From Rubrivivax sp. (lineage in GTDB: Bacteria > Pseudomonadota > Gammaproteobacteria > Burkholderiales > Burkholderiaceae), in assembly GCA_004211235.1 (NCBI GenBank), contig SEEY01000316.1, forward strand, positions 1 to 5,343: a stretch of DNA of 5,343 bases, in the 5' to 3' direction. Both the position numbers and the translations under genes were made by a program. The notes under the pieces are model-generated. The model was not told the origin of the DNA and made no database searches. It worked only from the letters and a program-made list of their open reading frames with translations. Below, in pieces: positions 1 through 5,343 of the stretch (positions are counted from its first letter, which is position 1; every line of letters starts with the position of its first letter).

Positions 1-1120
1 GCGTGTGCAGCAGCGTCAGCCAGTCATTTGCCAGCGCAGTGTCCGCCTCGTCATCGCCCGGCGAAGCGTCGGCAATGCCCAGCTTGTCTCGCTGGCCGCG
101 CAGCAGCGCGCCGGCCAGCAGCGCCGGGAAGTCGTCGATGACGGCCGTCGCTTCCGCCACGGCACGTTCGATGGCCGGCTCGTCGTCCTCGTCCGCCATC
201 AGCGGCAGCAGCGTCTCGGCGAACCGCGCCAGATTCCAGCGCGCGATGCCCGGCTGGTTGGCATAGGCGTAGCGGCCCTGGTGATCGATGCTGCTGAACA
301 CGGCGGCCGGGTCGTAAGCCTCCATGAAGGCGCAGGGGCCGTAGTCGATGGTCTCGCCGGACAGCGCCATGTTGTCGGTGTTCATCACGCCGTGGATGAA
401 ACCGACGTTGAGCCATTGCGCGATCAGCGTCGCCTGGCGGCCGGCCACGGCGCGCAGCAGTGCCAGGTGGCGGTCGGGGGCGCCGATCAGCTCGGGGTCA
501 TGGCGCGCGAGGGTGTAGTCCGCCAGGCGGCGCAGCATCTCCAGCTCGCCGCGAGAAGCGAAGAACTGGAAAGTGCCGACACGCAGATGGCTGGCCGCCA
601 CGCGCGTCAGCACTGCGCCCGGCAGCGCCGTCTCCCGCCGCACCAGTTCGCCGGTGGCCGCCACGGCGAGGGCCCGCGTGGTGGGGATGCCGAGCGCATG
701 CATCGCTTCGCCGATCAGCACCTCGCGCAGCATCGGCCCCACGGCCGCCTTGCCGTCGCCGCCGCGCGAATAGGGCGTGCGGCCCGAGCCCTTGAAGGCG
801 ATGTCACGGCGCCGCCCTGCGCGGTCGATGACTTCGCCCAGCAGCAGCGCGCGCCCATCGCCGAGCTGCGGCGAGAAGCCGCCGAACTGATGGCCGGCAT
901 AGGCCTGGGCGATGGGCTCGGCATCGGCCGGCAGCCGGTTGCCGGCGAAAAGCGCAGCGGCGTCCGGGCCCTGCAGCGCCTCGGGCGGCAGCCCGAGTTC
1001 CTCGGCCAGCGCGGCATTGGCGAAAAGCAGGCGCGGCGCGGGCACGGCGGCGGGCTGCCAGGCCCTGTAGGCGCCGGGCAGGTCGCGGACGTAGGTGTTG
1101 TCGAAGCCGAAGCGGAGCAC
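1..1120 (-). CDS. selO: Protein adenylyltransferase SelO (YdiU family), N-terminal 373 codons, 3' end outside window
   Basis: SelO transfers AMP from ATP to hydroxyl side chains of other proteins, using a protein-kinase-like fold that binds ATP in reversed orientation; known E. coli targets include redox and metabolic proteins. My translation is open from a GTG at 1118-1120 to the left edge. The N-terminus [13 protein letters not shown] is typical of the family. The nucleotide-binding stretch [17 protein letters not shown] spans residues 74-90, with Gly87, Gly89 and Arg90. Further expected residues are Lys110 (IAFKGSG), Asp122-Gly123, Glu133, Arg173 and Arg180 ([11 protein letters not shown]). 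The catalytic segment is [20 protein letters not shown], with Asp249 as presumed base and Asn250 and Asp259 as metal ligands. All sit at a constant offset of three from the numbering I recall for the Pseudomonas syringae enzyme. The family is about 480-490 residues, so roughly the last 110 are missing, including the C-terminal Cys/Sec region. GTG is chosen for its upstream GGGGAG and the fit to family N-termini. It lies 58 bp downstream of the S41 protease gene. Identification is near certain; the protein targets here are unknown. Confidence 0.96.
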   Translation of the reverse strand, partial: MLRFGFDNTYVRDLPGAYRAWQPAAVPAPRLLFANAALAEELGLPPEALQGPDAAALFAGNRLPADAEPIAQAYAGHQFGGFSPQLGDGRALLLGEVIDRAGRRRDIAFKGSGRTPYSRGGDGKAAVGPMLREVLIGEAMHALGIPTTRALAVAATGELVRRETALPGAVLTRVAASHLRVGTFQFFASRGELEMLRRLADYTLARHDPELIGAPDRHLALLRAVAGRQATLIAQWLNVGFIHGVMNTDNMALSGETIDYGPCAFMEAYDPAAVFSSIDHQGRYAYANQPGIARWNLARFAETLLPLMADEDDEPAIERAVAEATAVIDDFPALLAGALLRGQRDKLGIADASPGDDEADTALANDWLTLLHT

Positions 1121-1125
1121 GGGCT

Positions 1126-1131
1126 CTCCCC
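1126..1131 (-). promoter_or_regulatory. Ribosome binding site of selO supporting a GTG start
   Basis: On the minus strand GGGGAG lies five bases before the GTG at 1118-1120. No in-frame ATG lies close by with a comparable site, and translation from this GTG gives the family's normal N-terminus. This site therefore decides the start. Confidence 0.75.
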
Positions 1132-1178
1132 AATGAAGCAGTGGGCAGTTTGCCGGCAATCGGCGCGCCGCCCGTCGC

Positions 1179-4100
1179 TCAGGGCTTCACCGGCCTTGGG
1201 TAGGCGCCGGGCTTCACGACCGGGATGGGCTGGGCGGCGATGCGCTTCTTCAGCTCGGCGATGGCGGCATCCAGCTGCGCATCCTGGCCCAGGAAGGTGG
1301 CGCGGGGCAGGTTGTCGACGTCGAGGTCCGGCGCCACGCCGATGCCCTCGATGAGGAAGCGGCCTTCAGCGTCGATCTGGCCGTTCTCGGCGGCGCGCAT
1401 GATGCCGTTGTCGATGAGGCGGTTGCCATCCGACAGCCACACGCCCGCGCCCGAGCTGCGCCGACCGATGACGGGGCCAAGCTTCAGCTGCTTGAAGCCT
1501 TCGGCGAAGGTCTCGCCGTCGCTGTAGGTGTCCTCGTTCATCAGCACCACCGTGTGGCCGCGATAGACGTTCTGCATGTTGCTGTACAGGCCGCCGCCGG
1601 CCGGCGAGCGCGGCTGCCAGAACGCCCAGCTGCGACGCAGCAGCTTCTCGAGGATCCAGCTATCGACGTTGCCGCCGTTGTTGTAGCGCACGTCGATGAC
1701 GAGGCCGTCGCGGTCGCCGGCGGCGTAGAACTCGCGCACGAAGTCGGCGATGTCCGCCTGGCCCATGGCCCGCAGGTGCACGTAGCCGATGCGGCCCTGC
1801 CCCGCCTGCTCCACGGCCCGCGCACGGCTGACGCGCCAGTCGTTGTAGCGCAGCTGGTTCTCGCGCGTCTGCGCCACTGGCGTGACGATGCGTTGCACCG
1901 CCTTGCCGTCGGCCTGCATCACGTCCAGCAGTACCTGCCGGCCGGCCTGGCCGCGCAGCAGCTCAAGGAGGTGAGGCGCGGCGGCGGTGGGGCGGCCATT
2001 GACGTGGGTGATGACGTCCCCCGGCTTCAAGTCGACACCCGGTGCCGCGAGCGGCGGCGCCTCGGACGGCAGCTCGGCTTCATGCCCGTAGACGGCATCG
2101 ACGCGCCAGCCACCCGCCACCCTGGAGAAGCGGCCGCCCAGGCCGGCGAGGCCCGGCTCGTCCGGCGCCGGCCGCGTGTCGCCGGCTCCGACCTGGCTGT
2201 GCAGCGCACCGAGCTCGCTGGCCATCTGCGCCATCACCTCGGCCAGCTCGAAACGGTCCGTCACCCGGTCCACCAGCGGCTCGTACCTGGCGCGCACGGC
2301 CAGCCAGTCGACGCCGTGCATGTCCTTGTCGTAGAAATGGTCACGGTGCAGGCGCCAGGCGTCGGCGAACATCTGCCGCCACTCCGCACGGGGCTGCGTG
2401 GCGATCTGCCAGTCGGTCCAGCGCACGGTCAGCTTGGCCAGCTCCGCCGGCAGCTTCGGCGCCGCGTCGACGATGAGGACGTCCGGCGCCGCGCCGCCGC
2501 TCGCATTGCGCACCAGCATCAGCTTCTTGCCGTCGGCGCTGAGGGCGTAGTCGCGCACGTCATGGGCCAGGATCTCCGCCGGCCCGCCCTGGTTGTCGAT
2601 GGCGATCGACTTGAGCTGGGTCTTGCGGTCCAGGTCCTGATCGAGGAACCACAGCCGCTTGCCGTCCACGCGCAGCGCGCGGTAGTTGCCGGCCGGCGTG
2701 GGCAGCTCGAACAGCCGCTCGCGCAGGCCGTCGAAGACGATGGCGGGCTTGCCCTTCTTCTCGGCCGCCGCGGGCTTCTTGTCGCCTGCCTTGTCCTTGT
2801 CGTCAGGCTTGCGCTCCATGGGTTCCTTGTCGGTGGCCTTGCGGTCCTCGGCGCGCTGCTCGTCGGCCTTCTTCTCGGGCGGCGATTCCAGCTCGTCCCT
2901 GGCCGCGAACGGCGAGCGCAGGCCCGGCTGCAAGGCCAGTGCATAGAGCTTGCTGCGAAAGCCGAAGAAGGGCCCGGTGTTGCGGTCACCCCAGGGGCTG
3001 GGCTGCCCGGTGGTCGCGAAGTTGCGGTCGGAGGTGAAGTACAGCCACTGTCCGTCCGGGCTGAACGCCGCGGCGTCGCTGTCGTAGCGGTCGCTGGTCA
3101 GCGTGTGCGTGCGGCCATCGGCAATGCTGAACAGCTGCAGCTGATTGCGGTCGACATGGCGCAGCGGCATCGTCCAGGCCAGCGCCTGGCTGTCGGGGCT
3201 CCAGGCCTGCAGCTGCAGGGAATCGTTGAAGGTGCCATGGCCGATCTCGCGCGTCGCCTTCGTCTTGAGGTCGGTGAGCCAGATGTGGCCTTCCTTGTCG
3301 GTGTGCGCCAGCCAGCGTCCGTCGGGCGAGGGCAGCAGCGCGCGGCGCTGTGTCGTTGCGCCGCTGGTGATGCGCTCCGGCTGGCCGGTGCCGTTGGCGG
3401 CGAAGCGCCAGACTTCGGTCTCGCCGCTGAAGTCGCAGATCGCGAAGACGCTCTTGCTGTCGCTGCTGAACTCGCCGGCACGGCAACGACCGTCGGCGGG
3501 CTGGGGCAGCTCGGCGCGGCGCAGCGCCTGCACGCCCTGCGTGGCCAGGTGGCCGCGCGCCGCCAGCAGCACGCGCTCGCCGCCGGGCGCGAAGGCGGTG
3601 TCGGTCAGGTAGTCCTGCGGCTTCTTGATCCAGCGTTCGCGCTGCTGGTCAAAGTCGCCGCCCAGGCTGACGTCGAGCTTCTTCGGCGCCTCGGCTCGCG
3701 CCAGGTCCACCGTGTAGAGGTCGGCGCCCAGCGCGTAGACGACGCGGCTGCCGTCGATGGAGGCGTGGCGGATGTCCCAGCCCTTGTGCGTGGTGTGCTG
3801 GCGCAAGTCGATGCCGAGCGCGTTGACGGACCACAGGTTCACCGTGCCGTCCCGGTCGGACAGGAAGGCGACGCGCTCGGAGCCGCCCGCGCCATCGACG
3901 CGGTAGGGCAGCGGACGACGGTCGTTGCTGCCCTCGGCCACCAGCGGGCGCGCCTCGGCGGTGCCGGTCAGGTCCAGCGACCACAGCCGCGCCAGCGCGC
4001 CGCCGCGGTACTGGCGGGCGTTGTCGCCGCGCAGGCCGCTGCGCGTGAAGTACAGCGTCTTGCCATCGGCGCTCAGTGCGCCGTCGCTGGCCTGGCCCAC

Positions 4101-4556
4101 CGGCAGCTGACGTCGCTGGCCGGTCTTCACGTCCAGCGCAAACAGCTGGGCCCCCGGCCGCGATTCGAGCGCCGTGTAGAGCACCTCGCCCGCCGCGGTG
4201 AAGCCCCAGACGCGCATGCCGCCACCCTCCCAGGTGAGGCGCTTCGGCGCGCCGCCGGCAACAGGCATCAGGTAGATCTCGGTGCCGCCGTCGTACTGCG
4301 CCGTGAAGGCGAGCCACCGGCCGTCGGGCGACACGGCGGGCTGGCTCTCCTGGCCCGGGTGGGTGGTCAGCCGCTGGGCGTCACCCCCTTGTGAATTGAC
4401 CCGCCAGAGGTCGCCCTCGGCGACGAGATAGACGTTGTCGCCCTGCAGTGCGGGCTGGCGGTAGAAGCCGCTGGTGCCGGCCCAGGCGCTTGTGGCGCTG
4501 GTGGCGCCGAGGCCGAACAGGGCCGCGGCGAATGCGGCAATATGGAAACGGGGCAT
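1179..4556 (-). CDS. Exported tricorn-type S41 family serine protease, complete, 1125 aa
   Basis: A large multidomain protease like archaeal tricorn, which cuts peptides to short fragments; with a signal peptide this one should act outside the cytoplasm. Residues 1-26 form the signal (hydrophobic [14 protein letters not shown] before the cut). Two beta-propeller-type regions follow (about 30-700), with repeats such as SPDGRWLAF (76-84), SADGKTLYF (162-170), SPDGRWLAH (410-418), SPDGQWLYF (499-507) and SADGKKLML (673-681). A Lys/Asp/Glu-rich linker (about 559-604) interrupts the second. A C1-type helical domain (725-800) carries catalytic-type His786 in [14 protein letters not shown] domain (about 800-895) contains [12 protein letters not shown]. 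The S41 core (about 920-1077) has [10 protein letters not shown] (954-963), the presumed nucleophile Ser1012 in [11 protein letters not shown], and Glu1070 in IEGIGVAPD, matching tricorn's Ser-Asp and charge-relay Glu. Thermoplasma tricorn is about 1070 residues, so the length fits. The ATG at 4554-4556 is chosen over an in-frame start at 4628 because it gives a clean signal peptide and has GAGGAG six bases upstream. Family and catalytic assignment are strong; substrates and oligomeric state are unknown. Confidence 0.95.
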   Translation of the reverse strand: MPRFHIAAFAAALFGLGATSATSAWAGTSGFYRQPALQGDNVYLVAEGDLWRVNSQGGDAQRLTTHPGQESQPAVSPDGRWLAFTAQYDGGTEIYLMPVAGGAPKRLTWEGGGMRVWGFTAAGEVLYTALESRPGAQLFALDVKTGQRRQLPVGQASDGALSADGKTLYFTRSGLRGDNARQYRGGALARLWSLDLTGTAEARPLVAEGSNDRRPLPYRVDGAGGSERVAFLSDRDGTVNLWSVNALGIDLRQHTTHKGWDIRHASIDGSRVVYALGADLYTVDLARAEAPKKLDVSLGGDFDQQRERWIKKPQDYLTDTAFAPGGERVLLAARGHLATQGVQALRRAELPQPADGRCRAGEFSSDSKSVFAICDFSGETEVWRFAANGTGQPERITSGATTQRRALLPSPDGRWLAHTDKEGHIWLTDLKTKATREIGHGTFNDSLQLQAWSPDSQALAWTMPLRHVDRNQLQLFSIADGRTHTLTSDRYDSDAAAFSPDGQWLYFTSDRNFATTGQPSPWGDRNTGPFFGFRSKLYALALQPGLRSPFAARDELESPPEKKADEQRAEDRKATDKEPMERKPDDKDKAGDKKPAAAEKKGKPAIVFDGLRERLFELPTPAGNYRALRVDGKRLWFLDQDLDRKTQLKSIAIDNQGGPAEILAHDVRDYALSADGKKLMLVRNASGGAAPDVLIVDAAPKLPAELAKLTVRWTDWQIATQPRAEWRQMFADAWRLHRDHFYDKDMHGVDWLAVRARYEPLVDRVTDRFELAEVMAQMASELGALHSQVGAGDTRPAPDEPGLAGLGGRFSRVAGGWRVDAVYGHEAELPSEAPPLAAPGVDLKPGDVITHVNGRPTAAAPHLLELLRGQAGRQVLLDVMQADGKAVQRIVTPVAQTRENQLRYNDWRVSRARAVEQAGQGRIGYVHLRAMGQADIADFVREFYAAGDRDGLVIDVRYNNGGNVDSWILEKLLRRSWAFWQPRSPAGGGLYSNMQNVYRGHTVVLMNEDTYSDGETFAEGFKQLKLGPVIGRRSSGAGVWLSDGNRLIDNGIMRAAENGQIDAEGRFLIEGIGVAPDLDVDNLPRATFLGQDAQLDAAIAELKKRIAAQPIPVVKPGAYPRPVKP
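2745..2882 (-). other. Low-complexity charged linker inside the S41 protease
   Basis: About 46 codons (residues 559-604) encode almost only Lys, Asp, Glu, Arg, Ala and Pro, for example [13 protein letters not shown]. The stretch is likely disordered and separates propeller-type repeats from the segment that begins [10 protein letters not shown]. The reading frame stays open on both sides, so it is an in-frame linker and not a frameshift. Confidence 0.8.
4479..4556 (-). other. Sec-type signal peptide of the S41 protease
   Basis: The first 26 residues have a short basic start (MPRFH), a hydrophobic run of Ala, Leu, Phe and Gly, and end in SAWA followed by Gly-Thr. This fits signal peptidase I (Ala at -3 and -1). 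No lipobox cysteine is present, so a soluble periplasmic or secreted product is predicted rather than a lipoprotein. Confidence 0.85.
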
Positions 4557-4562
4557 GAAGCT

Positions 4563-4568
4563 CTCCTC
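4563..4568 (-). promoter_or_regulatory. Ribosome binding site of the S41 protease gene
   Basis: On the minus strand GAGGAG lies six bases before the ATG at 4554-4556, which is ideal spacing. It favours this start over the longer in-frame alternative at 4628. Confidence 0.8.
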
Positions 4569-4575
4569 GTGGGGC

Positions 4576-4599
4576 CGCCATTGTGGTTGCGCAATGGCG
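4576..4599. repeat. Perfect 8-bp inverted repeat in the leader of the S41 protease gene
   Basis: CGCCATTG (4576-4583) and CAATGGCG (4592-4599) are exact reverse complements around an 8-base loop. The right-hand end for the minus-strand transcript lies 19 bases before the ATG and just ahead of the ribosome binding site. It could be an operator or an mRNA hairpin. No T-run follows, so it is not a classical intrinsic terminator. A function is not shown. Confidence 0.5.
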
Positions 4600-4603
4600 C
4601 TGT

Positions 4604-4620
4604 GGCCGGACCGGCCGGCC
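4604..4620. repeat. GC-rich inverted repeat between the two protease genes
   Basis: GGCCGG (4604-4609) can pair with CCGGCC (4615-4620) around a five-base loop; an overlapping CCGGCC at 4611-4616 offers a tighter, less likely pairing. It sits in the 121-bp gap. No U-run follows on the minus-strand transcript, so termination is doubtful, and such repeats arise readily in DNA this rich in GC. Confidence 0.3.
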
Positions 4621-4640
4621 TCGCGCACCTCCTGGCCGCA

Positions 4641-4666
4641 TGCCGAGGCCGCGTGCCGAGGCCGGG
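4641..4666. repeat. Tandem 13-bp direct repeat (two copies)
   Basis: TGCCGAGGCCGCG (4641-4653) is followed directly by TGCCGAGGCCGGG (4654-4666), identical at 12 of 13 positions. On the minus strand a partial third unit (TGCGGCC) follows. It lies just after the stop codon of the peptidase-pilin gene. It may be a small slippage duplication or a repeated protein-binding site. Confidence 0.6.
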
Positions 4667-4674
4667 TGACCGGC
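4661..4674. repeat. Small hairpin just after the peptidase-pilin stop codon
   Basis: GCCGG (4661-4665) pairs with CCGGC (4670-4674) around a four-base loop, starting four bases after the stop codon at 4678-4680 in the direction of transcription. The stem is short and no T-run follows. It could contribute to 3'-end stability or be chance. Confidence 0.3.
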
Positions 4675-4677
4675 GTC

Positions 4678-5343
4678 TCAACGAAGGCCCGCGCCCTCTT
4701 CCATGCTGCAGCCCGTCGGCAACTGCGCCGCGGTCAGCGGCGCCCGGCCGACGCAGTTCCAGACGATGCCCCGCTGCTCGTCGCGGCTCGGAGCGAACAT
4801 CAGCGTGCCCTGCGAGGTCTCGACGCTCAGCACCATGCCCTCGGCGTCGAACTGCAGGCGGCTACCGTCCGCGGCCCCGTCGGCCACACCGGCGGCGGCC
4901 AGTGTTTCGGGGATCTGCCCATGGTCCAGGTAATGTTTGCCCAGTGCGTCGCGCGCGCCTTGCGTGGCCTGCACGGCCTGCGTGAGCTTCGCCTTGGTCA
5001 CATAGGTCTTGTATTGCGGGATGGCCACTGCGGCCAGCATGCCGATCAGGTAGACCATCACCAGCAGACCGAAGCCACCGCCCAACCGGCCTGCATAGGG
5101 CACGAAGAAGGCCAGCACATAGGCCAGCGGGTTGCGGCCGGGCAGCTTCGTCTCACCCAGCACGCGGGCGACGCGCTTGGTCAGCCAGGGGTAGCCGGAC
5201 GTCAGCTCGTGGAATGACATCCAGAAGCCCGCGCCGTGGCGGGCCTGGCGGGCGAAGGCGGCCATGTCCATCTGCTGCCAGCGCTGCGGCCCGGCCGACA
5301 GCGCGGCGAGCGCGCGGGCTGCCGACTCGCCCGAGCTGCTGCA
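4678..5343 (-). CDS. Probable M48-type metallopeptidase C-terminus fused to a type IV pilin-like domain, 5' end outside window
   Basis: The frame is open from the right edge to a TGA at 4678-4680, giving 221 visible residues; an internal Met at 5269-5271 is not taken as the start because coding sequence continues upstream. Visible residues 21-61 (FWMSFHELTSGYPWLTKRV and flanks) resemble the end of the M48 (Ste24/HtpX) catalytic domain, where an YELxSTHPPxxKRI-like stretch is usual. The HExxH zinc motif would lie outside the window, so catalysis cannot be confirmed. Residues 71-84 are hydrophobic (NPLAYVLAFFVPYA). Residues 91-111 match the pilin N-terminal helix (IGMLAAVAIPQY), followed by an amphipathic helix and a globular domain ending in WNCVGRAPLTAAQLPTGC, with Cys197 and Cys212 forming a pilin-like disulfide loop. 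Known topologies of both families suggest a cytoplasmic peptidase and periplasmic pilin domain; this is inferred. The alternative is a pilin-like anchored protein with an unrelated N-terminus. The pilin-like part is well supported, the M48 assignment moderately. Confidence 0.75.
   Translation of the reverse strand, partial: CSSSGESAARALAALSAGPQRWQQMDMAAFARQARHGAGFWMSFHELTSGYPWLTKRVARVLGETKLPGRNPLAYVLAFFVPYAGRLGGGFGLLVMVYLIGMLAAVAIPQYKTYVTKAKLTQAVQATQGARDALGKHYLDHGQIPETLAAAGVADGAADGSRLQFDAEGMVLSVETSQGTLMFAPSRDEQRGIVWNCVGRAPLTAAQLPTGCSMEEGAGLR

Noticed and set aside
1161..1170. Perfect 10-bp palindrome CGGCGCGCCG just after the protease stop codon
   Set aside because: It has no loop for a hairpin and no T-run. 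Short G/C palindromes are common by chance in DNA of this composition, so it is not called a terminator or operator.
5..1354. A 449-codon plus-strand open frame opposite selO
   Set aside because: It is in the same codon register as selO, so third-position G/C explains the lack of stops. It runs past the gene boundary into the end of the protease gene and shows no domain, whereas the minus frame has every SelO catalytic residue.
1554..4394. A 946-codon open frame on the plus strand, opposite the S41 protease
   Set aside because: It is in exact codon register with the minus-strand gene. Because the sense gene almost always has G or C at third positions, the antisense codons rarely begin with T and stops almost vanish. 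The antisense product has no recognisable domain, while the sense frame has a signal peptide and conserved motifs.
4557..4628. A 24-codon N-terminal extension of the protease from an in-frame start at 4628
   Set aside because: The extension is polar and would bury the signal peptide inside the protein. The ATG at 4554-4556 has a strong ribosome binding site and starts a standard signal sequence.
4557..4677. Possible sigma-70 promoter for the protease gene in the 121-bp gap
   Set aside because: No -10 and -35 pair with acceptable sequence and spacing was found on the minus strand. The only AT-richer part is the inverted repeat itself.
4474..5217. A 247-codon plus-strand open frame opposite the peptidase-pilin gene and the gap
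   Set aside because: It is in codon register with the real minus-strand gene, has a composition typical of antisense shadows, and shows no motif.

Overview
The window comes from a very GC-rich bacterial chromosome, most likely a beta- or gammaproteobacterium (Burkholderiales or Xanthomonadales type). The reasons are the near-uniform G/C at third codon positions, the style of the three proteins and clear Shine-Dalgarno sites. The exact taxon cannot be read from the sequence. No RNA gene, insertion sequence, CRISPR array, phage gene or replication origin is visible.

All three genes lie on the minus strand, so transcription runs from high to low coordinates. (1) 5343 to 4678 is the 3' part (221 codons visible) of a gene whose product joins what looks like the C-terminal end of an M48-type (Ste24/HtpX-like) metallopeptidase to a membrane helix and a type IV pilin-like domain with a C-terminal two-cysteine loop. 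(2) 4556 to 1179 is a complete gene for a 1125-residue exported tricorn-type S41 serine protease: signal peptide, beta-propeller repeats, charged linker, C1 domain, PDZ domain and S41 catalytic core. (3) 1120 to the left edge is the first 373 codons of selO (ydiU), a protein adenylyltransferase of the pseudokinase-like fold, starting with GTG. Every catalytic residue expected in this part is present.

The 121-bp gap between genes 1 and 2 holds several small inverted repeats and a 13-bp direct repeat. The 58-bp gap between genes 2 and 3 holds little beyond the selO ribosome binding site, so genes 2 and 3 may be co-transcribed. There is no gene-free stretch over 300 bases.

No pathway obviously unites the three genes. 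Two are proteases working at or beyond the inner membrane, and SelO is known to modify redox-related proteins, so a loose link to envelope or redox stress is possible but only inferred. The most unusual item is the peptidase-pilin fusion. Long open frames on the plus strand are codon-bias shadows and are not annotated.
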